Assembly: GCA_947500005.1 (NCBI GenBank)
Contig: CANMQJ010000006.1
Coordinates: 1 to 64,000 of the forward strand
Source: an uncultured Paracoccaceae bacterium
GTDB taxonomy: Bacteria; Pseudomonadota; Alphaproteobacteria; Rhodobacterales; Rhodobacteraceae
Direction of reading: 5' to 3'
Length of the DNA: 64,000 nucleotides
Shown: positions 33,781 through 41,018 of the stretch, one piece after another
How the letters are laid out: each line of letters begins with the position of its first letter
How positions within the stretch are numbered: the first letter of the stretch is position 1
The notes under the pieces: model-generated
Database searches by the model: none
What the model was told of the DNA's origin: nothing
The model's input: the letters and a program-made list of their open reading frames with translations, nothing else
Made by a program: the position numbers and the translations under genes

Positions 33781-34599
33781 ATGGGGTTTCCCGGAACCTG
33801 GATGACGCAGAGCGAGAGCATGGTCTATCGCGTGGTGCCGAAATGCGCCTGCTCGACCATCGGGCAGATCATGTATTACTCCGATCACGGAGAGTTTTTC
33901 GACGGCGACATCCACGACGCCCAGGGCGGCATGCACAAATGGGCGCTGGAGGAGAGCCAGGGTCCGATCACGCGCAACGTCCAGGCGCATCGGTCCTTTG
34001 CCTTCACCTGCGTGCGCAATCCCTATACCCGCATCCTGAGCTCTTTCTTCGACAAGATCTGCGGCATCCAGCGCAACGGAAAACGCTATCGCGGCAACCT
34101 GGTGCCGACGCTGGTGTTCAAATACGGCGTCGAGGTCGGCGGCGAGGATGGCAAGGGCGAGTTCGACCAGATCCAGAGCTTTCGCCGCTTCCTTCTGTTC
34201 GCGCGGGACACGATCCGCTGGCGGCGTCCGATGGACCCGGACATCCACTGGTCGGCCATGTCCGGCCATATCTCGACCTTCATCGTGAATGGCGGGCAGT
34301 ATGACCACATCTTCTGGACCGAGAAGTTCAACGAGGGGATGCAGGAGGTGCTGCACAGCGTCGAGACCCCGCAGCCCGTCGACCTGGCCAAGATCCCGCG
34401 ATTCAACGAATCCGAGGGGCATGGACCCAAGCGCGCGCATCCGGTCGAGGACTATTTCGACGACCTGTCGATGCACCTGGTCTACGAGATGTACAAGCGG
34501 GATTTCGACCTGTTCAAATACGATTTCGAGAACCCCGCCAACAAGATGCCGGTGGGCGAGATCGACCTGGACGAAATCCACGCCAAGCTGGGCGACTGA
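33781..34599 (+). CDS. Sulfotransferase family 2 protein
   Basis: This 272-aa enzyme probably transfers sulfate from PAPS to a carbohydrate. The 5'-phosphosulfate loop is YRVVPKCACSTIGQIM (residues 16-31), with Pro20-Lys21 and Thr26. The 3'-phosphate motif is CVRNPYTRILSSFF (77-90). The rest, with WSAMSGHISTFIVNGGQYDH and EDYFDDLSMHLVYEMYKRDFDLFKY, fits the Sulfotransfer_2 group. The ATG at 33781 has GGAGG upstream. It is divergent from the GT14-like gene across 144 bp. The methyltransferase after it converges with a gap of 6 bp. Confidence 0.87.
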   Translation: MGFPGTWMTQSESMVYRVVPKCACSTIGQIMYYSDHGEFFDGDIHDAQGGMHKWALEESQGPITRNVQAHRSFAFTCVRNPYTRILSSFFDKICGIQRNGKRYRGNLVPTLVFKYGVEVGGEDGKGEFDQIQSFRRFLLFARDTIRWRRPMDPDIHWSAMSGHISTFIVNGGQYDHIFWTEKFNEGMQEVLHSVETPQPVDLAKIPRFNESEGHGPKRAHPVEDYFDDLSMHLVYEMYKRDFDLFKYDFENPANKMPVGEIDLDEIHAKLGD

Positions 34600-34605
34600 A
34601 CCCGC

Positions 34606-35238
34606 CTAGAGGCGGCGGGCGACGATGTAGCGGCTGGGCGGCGGGTGGTTGCCTGCCTCGACGATCTCGAATCCGGCCTTGGTGATCAGCCGTTCCAACT
34701 CGGCCGCGGGACGAATCTCGACATGGGGCGCCTTGCCCAGCATCTGCAGGACCGGGATCAGGAGTTTCATCAGCCGGAACTTGAACGGGGCGTCCTTGCC
34801 GGGGGTGCAGACGGTCTTGGAGATCAGCAAGCCGCCGGGTTTGATCATGTCGTGGATACGCGCCAGCGCGCCAGGCAGGTCCTCCAGCAGATGCAGGAGG
34901 TTCAGTGCCAAGACGGCGTCATAAGTCGTGCCCGCGAGCTGCGCATCGCGTAGATCCGCTGCAACAAATTCCACATGGCTCTCTCCTTGTTGGCGGGCTT
35001 TTTCGCGCCCGATCTCGATCATTTTCTTCGACAGGTCGCTTGCCACGTAGCGGGCGACATGGGGAGACAACAGCAGGGCGGTCGATCCGGTTCCGCAGCC
35101 AAGCTCAAGCACGTCGTCATCGGCGTCGAGATAGGAGCGGGTGCGGTCGAGCGTATAGTGATAGGCGTCCGGGTCGTCGATCGGCCGCGCGGCGTAGCGT
35201 TCGGCGATTCCGTCCCAGAAGGTTGCATCTTGTGTCAT
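34606..35238 (-). CDS. Class I SAM-dependent methyltransferase
   Basis: A 210-aa methyltransferase with motif I VLELGCGTGSTALLL, the acidic motif YVASDLSKKMIEIGR, VEFVAADLRDA and motif IV YDAVLALNLLHLLEDLPGAL, then IKPGGLLISKTVC. The substrate is unknown; the class includes UbiE-like and small-molecule enzymes. The ATG at 35238 opens MTQDATFWDGIAERYAARP, a typical N-terminus for this group. It is divergent from a LysR gene at 35327, so probably regulated by it. Confidence 0.88.
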   Translation of the reverse strand: MTQDATFWDGIAERYAARPIDDPDAYHYTLDRTRSYLDADDDVLELGCGTGSTALLLSPHVARYVASDLSKKMIEIGREKARQQGESHVEFVAADLRDAQLAGTTYDAVLALNLLHLLEDLPGALARIHDMIKPGGLLISKTVCTPGKDAPFKFRLMKLLIPVLQMLGKAPHVEIRPAAELERLITKAGFEIVEAGNHPPPSRYIVARRL

Positions 35239-35326
35239 GGTGGGGGCTCTCCTTTGACGAGGACAATATCCATGCGCGGGTTTTGAGTGAATTGCCCAAT
35301 TCCGCAGGGATGATATACGGATTTGC

Positions 35327-36223
35327 ATGAACTGGCAGGGCATCCGTTTTGACTGGAACCATGCGCGGGCCTTCCTCGCCACGGCGGAGGAGGGCTCTCT
35401 TTCGGCTGCCGCCCGTGCGCTGGGGCTGACGCAGCCGACGCTGGGCCGTCAGGTCGCTGCGCTGGAGGCGGAACTGGGCGTTGCGCTTTTCGAGAGGACG
35501 GGCAAGGCGCTGATCCTGACGCCCTCGGGCGGGGAGCTTCTGGCCCATGTGCGGGCGATGCGCGACGCGGCGGTGCAGGTCTCGCTGACCGCCGCCGGGC
35601 AGTCGCAGGAGATCGGCGGGCTGATCCGCGTCACCGCCTCCGAGGTGATGTGCGCCCATGTCCTGCCGCCGGTGCTGCTGCGCCTGCGCGAGGTGGCGCC
35701 CCGGCTGGAGATCGACATTGTCGCCACCGACGACCTGCGCGACCTGCAACGGCGCGAGGCCGATATCGCCATCCGGCATGCACGCCCGACGCAGCCCGAA
35801 CTGATCGCGCGGCTGGCGCGCGAGGCCACGGCCGGTTTCTATGCCGCCAGCACCTACCTGGATCGCAGGGGGCGGCCACGGACCGAGACCGAATTGTCCG
35901 GACACGACTTCATTTCTTTCGGCGATACCGCCTGGATGATCGGCTTTTTCGGGGAGTTGGGCCTGTCGCTGACGCCGGCCAACTTTCCGCTCGGGTCGCG
36001 GTCGGGCGTGGCGGCCTGGGCGATGGTGCGGGCGGGGCTGGGTGTTTCGATCATGGCCGATCATGTCGCGGGCGCCACTCCCGGAATCGAGCGCCTCCTG
36101 CCGGATCGACCGCCGATCTCGTTCCCTGTCTGGCTGGTCACGCACCGCGAGTTGCATACCGCGCGGCGCATCCGGGTGGTGTTCGACCTGCTGGCCGAGT
36201 TTCTCTCGACCGAGATGATCTGA
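35327..36223 (+). CDS. LysR-family transcriptional regulator
   Basis: A 298-aa LysR regulator with HTH ([20 protein letters not shown] then [20 protein letters not shown]) and an effector domain with [20 protein letters not shown] and [20 protein letters not shown]. It resembles the LysR protein at 2803 in the HTH and QPTLGRQ segment, so both belong to the same subgroup. The start at 35327 is divergent from a SAM methyltransferase, its probable target, across 88 bp. smpB follows after 41 bp but is unlikely to be functionally linked. Confidence 0.9.
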   Translation: MNWQGIRFDWNHARAFLATAEEGSLSAAARALGLTQPTLGRQVAALEAELGVALFERTGKALILTPSGGELLAHVRAMRDAAVQVSLTAAGQSQEIGGLIRVTASEVMCAHVLPPVLLRLREVAPRLEIDIVATDDLRDLQRREADIAIRHARPTQPELIARLAREATAGFYAASTYLDRRGRPRTETELSGHDFISFGDTAWMIGFFGELGLSLTPANFPLGSRSGVAAWAMVRAGLGVSIMADHVAGATPGIERLLPDRPPISFPVWLVTHRELHTARRIRVVFDLLAEFLSTEMI

Positions 36224-36264
36224 GCGCTTGCGCGGCAGTCCCTGCGCGCCTAAGTCAATGCCCC

Positions 36265-36741
36265 ATGGCCAAGCAGAAGACAGACCCCAATTACAAGATC
36301 GTCGCCGAGAACCGGCGCGCGCGCTTCGATTACGCGATCGAGGACGATATCGAATGCGGCATCGTTCTGGAGGGGTCCGAGGTGAAATCCCTGCGCGAGG
36401 GCGGCGTGAACATCGCCGAAAGTTACGCCGCCGTCGAGAATGGCGAGCTGTGGCTGGTGAACAGCTATTTCCCGCCCTACGACCAGGCCAAGACCTTCAA
36501 GCACGAGGAACGGCGGCGCCGCAAACTGCTGGTCTCGCGCAAGGAGATGTCGAACCTGTGGAACGCGACGCAGCGCAAGGGGCTGACGCTGGTGCCGCTG
36601 GTGCTGTATTTCAACCACAAGGGCATCGCCAAGATCAAGCTGGGCATCGCCAAGGGCAAGAAGACCCATGACAAGCGCGAAACCCAGGCCAAGCGCGACT
36701 GGGGCCGCCAGAAGCAGCGCCTGCTGAAGGAGCAGCACTAG
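36265..36741 (+). CDS. smpB: SsrA-binding protein
   Basis: SmpB binds tmRNA and brings it to stalled ribosomes for trans-translation. The 158-aa protein shows [60 protein letters not shown] and the basic C-terminal tail [20 protein letters not shown]. These are all canonical, and the family's usual length is ~155-160. The tmRNA gene itself is not in the window. The ATG at 36265 follows CCCC with no clear Shine-Dalgarno. Confidence 0.97.
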   Translation: MAKQKTDPNYKIVAENRRARFDYAIEDDIECGIVLEGSEVKSLREGGVNIAESYAAVENGELWLVNSYFPPYDQAKTFKHEERRRRKLLVSRKEMSNLWNATQRKGLTLVPLVLYFNHKGIAKIKLGIAKGKKTHDKRETQAKRDWGRQKQRLLKEQH

Positions 36742-36814
36742 CGCCCGTGGCAACAGGCTTGCACCCTTGTCACCGCTTCTGTACGCACGGATGCGACAAA
36801 GCGGAGAGGCTGCG

Positions 36815-37669
36815 ATGACCGACGATCCCAAAACTCTCGTATCCACCGACTGGCTGGCGGCGCACATGAAGGATCCCGACCTGCGGATCCTCGACGGGTC
36901 GTGGTACCTGCCGCAGCAGAACCGCGATGCCCGGGCCGAGTACCAGGCCGGGCATATTCCCGGGGCGCGCTTCTTCGATATCGACGAGATATCGGATCAC
37001 CGCTCGGACCTGCCGCACATGGCGCCCCCGGTCGAGAAGTTCATGTCGAAACTGCGCGCGATGGGCGTGGGCGACGGGCACCAGGTCGTGGTCTATGACG
37101 GCGCGGGGCTGATGTCGGCCGCGCGGGTCTGGTGGCTGTTCCGCCTGATGGGTCAGGAGAACGTGGCCGTTCTCGATGGCGGGTTCCCCAAGTGGCAGGC
37201 AGAGGGGCGCGAGGTCGAGGACCTGCCGCCGATGATCCGTGACCGGCACATGACCGTGCGGATGCAGAACCACCTGCGCCGCGACGTGACGCAGGTCTCG
37301 GCGGCCGCCAAGCTTGGCGATACCGAGATCATCGACGCGCGCTCGGCCGCACGCTTCGCCGGCACCGAGCCCGAGCCGCGCGAAGGGCTGCGCGCGGGCC
37401 ATATCCCCGGCTCGAAGAACGTGCCCTATGCCAGCCTCCTGAACGAGAACGGCACGATGAAATCGCCCGAAGAAACCCGCCGGGTCTTCGAAAAGGCCGG
37501 TGTGGACCTCGCGAAACCCGCGATCACCACCTGCGGCTCGGGCGTGACGGCCGCCATTCTCAGCCTGGCGCTGGAGCGTCTGGGCAAGACCGATCACTCG
37601 CTTTACGACGGGTCCTGGGCCGAATGGGGCGCGTTCCCCACCCTGCCCGTCGCCACCGGAGAAAACTGA
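36815..37669 (+). CDS. sseA: 3-mercaptopyruvate sulfurtransferase
   Basis: SseA moves sulfur from 3-mercaptopyruvate to thiol acceptors in cysteine catabolism. The 284-aa protein has two rhodanese domains: inactive N-terminal (STDWLAAHMKDPDLRILDGS, HIPGARFFDIDEISDH) and active C-terminal (EIIDARSAARFAGTEPEPRE, GLRAGHIPGSKNVPY). The catalytic loop ITTCGSGVTAAI carries the CGSGVT motif typical of MST rather than the CRKGVT of thiosulfate sulfurtransferase. The start at 36815 has GCGGAGAGG upstream. Its stop overlaps the next gene's ATG (TGATG), coupling it to an aminotransferase. Confidence 0.93.
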   Translation: MTDDPKTLVSTDWLAAHMKDPDLRILDGSWYLPQQNRDARAEYQAGHIPGARFFDIDEISDHRSDLPHMAPPVEKFMSKLRAMGVGDGHQVVVYDGAGLMSAARVWWLFRLMGQENVAVLDGGFPKWQAEGREVEDLPPMIRDRHMTVRMQNHLRRDVTQVSAAAKLGDTEIIDARSAARFAGTEPEPREGLRAGHIPGSKNVPYASLLNENGTMKSPEETRRVFEKAGVDLAKPAITTCGSGVTAAILSLALERLGKTDHSLYDGSWAEWGAFPTLPVATGEN

Positions 37670-38853
37670 TGTTCGAGAACCTGAAAGAACAACCCGCCGA
37701 CAAGATCCTGGCGCTGATGCAGATGTATCGCGATGACCCGCGCGAGAACAAGATCGACCTGGGCGTCGGCGTTTACAAGAACGCCGATGGGGTCACACCG
37801 GTGATGCGCGCGGTCAAGGCCGCCGAAAAGCGCATCTGGGAAGAGCAGGAAACCAAGGCCTATACCGGGCTGGCGGGCGATCCGGCCTTTGCCGACGCGA
37901 TGATCGGCCTCGTGCTCGATGACAGCGTCGCGCGCGAGAATATCGCCGCCGTGGCCACGCCCGGCGGCACCGGCGCCTGCCGGCAGGCGTTCGAGCTGGT
38001 GCGCATGGCCAACCCCAAGGCGCGCGTCTTCGTCTCGGACCCGACCTGGCCCAACCATCTCTCGATCCTGAACTACCTCAGGATCGAAACCGTCCCCTAT
38101 CGCTATTTCGACAACGAGACGGGCGGCGTGGATTTCGACGGGATGATGGAGGATCTGCGCACCGCCCATCCCGGCGACGTGGTGCTGCTGCATGGCTGCT
38201 GCCACAACCCCACCGGCGCCAACCTGAACATGGTCCAGTGGCAGGAGGTCGTCGACCTCATCAGGGAAAACGAGCTGGTGGCGATGATCGACATCGCCTA
38301 CCAGGGGTTCGGCGACGGGCTGGACGAGGATGCGGCACCGACACGCCTGGTGGCCTCCTCGGTGCCCGAATGCCTGATCGCGGCGTCCTGCTCGAAGAAT
38401 TTCGGCGTCTACCGCGAACGGACGGGCCTGTTGATGGCGATCAGCGAGACCGCGGAACAGGTGAAGGTCATGCAGGGCAACCTCGCCTTCCTCAACCGCC
38501 AGAACTATTCCTTCCCGCCCGATCACGGCGCGCGGGTGGTTTCGACCATCCTGGGCGATCCCGAGCTGCGCGCGGACTGGGCCGCCGAGCTGGAAGAGGT
38601 GCGCCTGTCCATGCTGGGCCTGCGCCAGCAGCTCGCCGACGAGTTGCAGAGGCTGACCGGGTCGGACCGTTTCTCCTTCCTCGCCCAGCATCGCGGCATG
38701 TTCTCGCGGCTTGGCACCTCGCCCGAGCTGGTGGCGAAGATGCGGGACGATTTTGGCATCTACATGGTGGGTGACAGCCGGATGAACATCGCGGGCCTCA
38801 ACCAGGCCACGGTCCCCCTCCTGGCCAAGGCCATCGTCGACGCGGGCGTCTGA
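37669..38853 (+). CDS. Aromatic/aspartate aminotransferase (class Ia)
   Basis: This 394-aa PLP enzyme moves amino groups between aspartate or aromatic amino acids and 2-oxoglutarate. Key sites are DLGVGVYKNADG, AVATPGGTGACRQAF, the cofactor-binding Asn in HGCCHNPTGANL, the Asp-Tyr pair in VAMIDIAYQGFGDGL, the PLP lysine in AASCSKNFGVYRER, and the C-terminal substrate Arg in YMVGDSRMNIAGL. It is coupled to sseA. Cysteine transamination yields 3-mercaptopyruvate, so the pair could form a cysteine degradation route (inference). TyrB versus AspC cannot be separated by eye. Confidence 0.92.
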   Translation: MFENLKEQPADKILALMQMYRDDPRENKIDLGVGVYKNADGVTPVMRAVKAAEKRIWEEQETKAYTGLAGDPAFADAMIGLVLDDSVARENIAAVATPGGTGACRQAFELVRMANPKARVFVSDPTWPNHLSILNYLRIETVPYRYFDNETGGVDFDGMMEDLRTAHPGDVVLLHGCCHNPTGANLNMVQWQEVVDLIRENELVAMIDIAYQGFGDGLDEDAAPTRLVASSVPECLIAASCSKNFGVYRERTGLLMAISETAEQVKVMQGNLAFLNRQNYSFPPDHGARVVSTILGDPELRADWAAELEEVRLSMLGLRQQLADELQRLTGSDRFSFLAQHRGMFSRLGTSPELVAKMRDDFGIYMVGDSRMNIAGLNQATVPLLAKAIVDAGV

Positions 38854-38861
38854 GCGCGCCC

Positions 38862-38970
38862 GCCCCTTCCTCTTGCAGGAAATATCCCGGAGCGCGAGGC
38901 GGAGCCTCGCCCCGCGCGCGGCACGCGCGCTGATCGCGTGCGCGCCCGTCAGGGCGCGTTCCGCCGGGTG
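38862..38970. repeat. Intergenic GC-rich hairpins with a GGAAATATCCCGG-type motif
   Basis: The aminotransferase-amtB gap holds cttgcaggaaatatcccgg at 38871-38889, resembling in reverse the GAGTATTT motif before glcE. It is followed by alternating palindromic GC blocks such as gaggcggagcctc and the pair gcacgcgcgc / gcgtgcgcgc. It looks like Rhodobacteraceae intergenic repeat material; no gene is present. Confidence 0.4.
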
Positions 38971-38978
38971 CGCCGAAC

Positions 38979-39008
38979 AATAAAGGCCCGGGTGTGGGGA
39001 CCCGGGCC
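38979..39008 (-). terminator. Terminator of the glnK-amtB operon
   Basis: On the minus strand GGCCCGGGT / ACCCGGGCC forms a perfect 9-bp stem with a 6-nt loop (38985-39008), followed by TTTATT. It lies 29 bp beyond the amtB stop. Confidence 0.85.
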
Positions 39009-39037
39009 AGTCTCACACAAGGTGAGGAAGGAAGCTC

Positions 39038-40375
39038 TTAGCCTTTCGAGAACTCGGGATAGGCCTCCATGCCGAGTTCCGCCATGTCCAGGCCGTTGAT
39101 TTCGGTTTCTTCGTCTACCCGCAGGCCCATGACGGCCTTGAGGATGAACCAGACCACGCCCGAGGCGACGATGGTGAAGGCGCCCACGACCACGATCGAG
39201 TAGAGCTGCGTCCCCAGCGAGGCATCGCCATTGGTCAGCACGACCGCGATGGTGCCCCAGATGCCGGCCAGCAGGTGAACCGGGATGGCACCCACCACGT
39301 CGTCGATCTTGAGCTTGTCGAGCATGGGCACCGCGAAGACGACGATCACGCCGCCGATGGCCCCGATGATGGTCGCCATGCCCAGGGACGGCGTCAGCGG
39401 TTCCGCGGTGATCGAGACGAGGCCCGCCAGCGCGCCGTTGAGCACCATGGTGAGGTCCGGCTTCTTGTACAGAAGCTGCGTCAGGATAAGGGCCGCGATG
39501 GCGCCGCCGGCGGCCGCGGTGTTGGTGTTGGCGAAGATGCGGCTGACATCTGCGACGTCACCGACAGTGCCCATGGCCAGCTGCGAGCCGCCGTTGAAGC
39601 CGAACCAGCCGAGCCACAGGATGAACGTGCCCAGCGTCGCCAGCGTCAGGTTCGAGCCGGGGATCGGATGCACGCGGCCATCCTTGTACTTTCCGATGCG
39701 GGGGCCCAGGATCAGCGCGCCGGTGAGCGCGGCCCAGCCGCCGACGGAGTGCACGACGGTCGAGCCCGCGAAGTCCAGAAAGCCCGCCGCGTCGAGGAAG
39801 CCGCCGCCCCATTTCCACGATGCCTGAAGCGGGTAGATGACCGCGGTCAGCACTATGGTGAAGACGAGGAAGGGCCACAGCTTGATCCGCTCGGCCAGAG
39901 TGCCCGAAACGATCGAGGCGGTGGTGGCGCAGAACATCAGCTGAAAGAAGAAATCCGACCCGGTGGAGGCGTAGGAATAGTCGTCGGCCGCCTCGGCGGT
40001 GACGCCCACGGCTTCAAGAACACCCGGACCCCAGACGCCCGAGAGCACGCCCTCGACCGCCCAGCTGCCAAGCGGGTACATCAGGTTATAGCCGATCAGG
40101 TAGTAGAAGATCGCCGCCAGCGAGAAGAGCGCGATGTTCTTGGTCAACTGCATCGTGACATTCTTGGAGCGCACGAGCCCGGCCTCGAGCATGGCAAAGC
40201 CCGCGGCCATCCAGAACACCAGGAAGCCGCCGATCAGGAACAGCAGCGAGTTGAGGATGAAAACCGTGTCTGTCGAGGCGTTCACGCCCGGAACGGGCGC
40301 ATCGTCCTGTGCCAGGCCCAGCGTCGGCAGCGCGATCAGCGCGGCTGCGGGGGCGAGAGTGGTGATGAACTTCAT
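39038..40375 (-). CDS. amtB: Ammonium transporter
   Basis: AmtB is a trimeric inner-membrane channel for ammonium. The 445-aa precursor has a signal peptide (MKFITTLAPAAALIALPTLG) followed by eleven expected helices. Family marks are FLVFWMAAGFAMLEAGLVRS, FFFQLMFCATTASIVSGTLA, the pore His in DFAGSTVVHSVGGWAALTGA, FILWLGWFGFNGGSQLAMG and DVVGAIPVHLLAGIWGTIAV. The ATG at 40375 is preceded by GGGAAACG. It lies 35 bp after glnK on the same strand. PII binding to AmtB closes the channel when nitrogen is abundant. Confidence 0.96.
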   Translation of the reverse strand: MKFITTLAPAAALIALPTLGLAQDDAPVPGVNASTDTVFILNSLLFLIGGFLVFWMAAGFAMLEAGLVRSKNVTMQLTKNIALFSLAAIFYYLIGYNLMYPLGSWAVEGVLSGVWGPGVLEAVGVTAEAADDYSYASTGSDFFFQLMFCATTASIVSGTLAERIKLWPFLVFTIVLTAVIYPLQASWKWGGGFLDAAGFLDFAGSTVVHSVGGWAALTGALILGPRIGKYKDGRVHPIPGSNLTLATLGTFILWLGWFGFNGGSQLAMGTVGDVADVSRIFANTNTAAAGGAIAALILTQLLYKKPDLTMVLNGALAGLVSITAEPLTPSLGMATIIGAIGGVIVVFAVPMLDKLKIDDVVGAIPVHLLAGIWGTIAVVLTNGDASLGTQLYSIVVVGAFTIVASGVVWFILKAVMGLRVDEETEINGLDMAELGMEAYPEFSKG

Positions 40376-40410
40376 GGTTCCGTTTCCCTTGGAGTTTGGT
40401 GCCGCGCGGA

Positions 40411-40749
40411 TCAAAGCGCGTCTTCGTTGGTTTCGCCGGTGCGCACGCGCACGGCCTGCTCGACGTCGAGGACAAAGATCTTGCCGTCGCCGATCTTGCC
40501 GGTCTTCGCGGTGGAGGCGATCGTCTCGACGACCTGGTCGACGACGGTCGAGGGCACGACGAGTTCGAGCTTGATCTTGGGCACGAAATTCACGGCGTAT
40601 TCCGCGCCGCGGTAGATTTCGGTATGGCCGGACTGCGATCCGAAGCCCTTGATTTCGGTTACCATCATGCCGCGGACGCCGGCGCCGGTTAGCGCTTCGC
40701 GGACCTCCTCCAGCTTGAACGGCTTGATCGTTGCAATGATCAGTTTCAC
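40411..40749 (-). CDS. glnK: Nitrogen regulatory protein P-II
   Basis: This 112-aa PII trimer subunit senses 2-oxoglutarate and ATP/ADP. It begins at GTG 40749 (reads MKLIIATIKPFKLEEVREAL) behind GGAAGGGGAAG. The T-loop GSQSGHTEIYRGAEY contains the uridylylation Tyr51. The C-terminal signature KIGDGKIFVLDVEQAVRVRT is intact, and the length is exactly the family norm. Pairing with amtB identifies it as GlnK. The upstream region (40750-41018, 269 bp) has a repeated TTGCACA but no convincing sigma-54 promoter by eye. Confidence 0.97.
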   Translation of the reverse strand: MKLIIATIKPFKLEEVREALTGAGVRGMMVTEIKGFGSQSGHTEIYRGAEYAVNFVPKIKLELVVPSTVVDQVVETIASTAKTGKIGDGKIFVLDVEQAVRVRTGETNEDAL

Positions 40750-40876
40750 GGTCTTCCCCTTCCTTTCCGCCACGGCCCGAACGCGGCGCGGCATGTTGCA
40801 TGTGCAGAAAAAGATCGGGGAGCAGGTCGCAAGGGAACGGCGGACAGGGGTGGAGCCGGGGCGGAATCCGCGAATG

Positions 40877-40894
40877 TTGCACATTTTTTGCACA
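40877..40894. promoter_or_regulatory. TTGCACA direct repeat upstream of glnK
   Basis: TTGCACA occurs at 40877-40883 and 40888-40894, an 11-bp (one-turn) period, and is followed by a third partial atgcat. It lies about 130 bp upstream of the glnK start and a similar distance before the divergent penicillin-binding protein gene. The TGCAC core resembles an NtrC half-site, but the arrangement is direct rather than palindromic. It is only a candidate site. Confidence 0.4.
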
Positions 40895-41018
40895 AAATGC
40901 ATAGGTTGATTAAAAATCGGGCAGCAAAGCAAAGGGGAATTCCCGGGGATTCACACCTAAACACTTGGCGCGTTGCGCGCTATTGTGCGGCAAAACGAAA
41001 GACCGGGCAGGATAAAGC

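Noticed and set aside
40750..41018. Sigma-54 (-24/-12) promoter for glnK-amtB
   Set aside because: I looked for GG-N10-GC with TGGCAC/TTGC cores on the minus strand. The nearest candidates have the wrong spacing or lack the TTGC.
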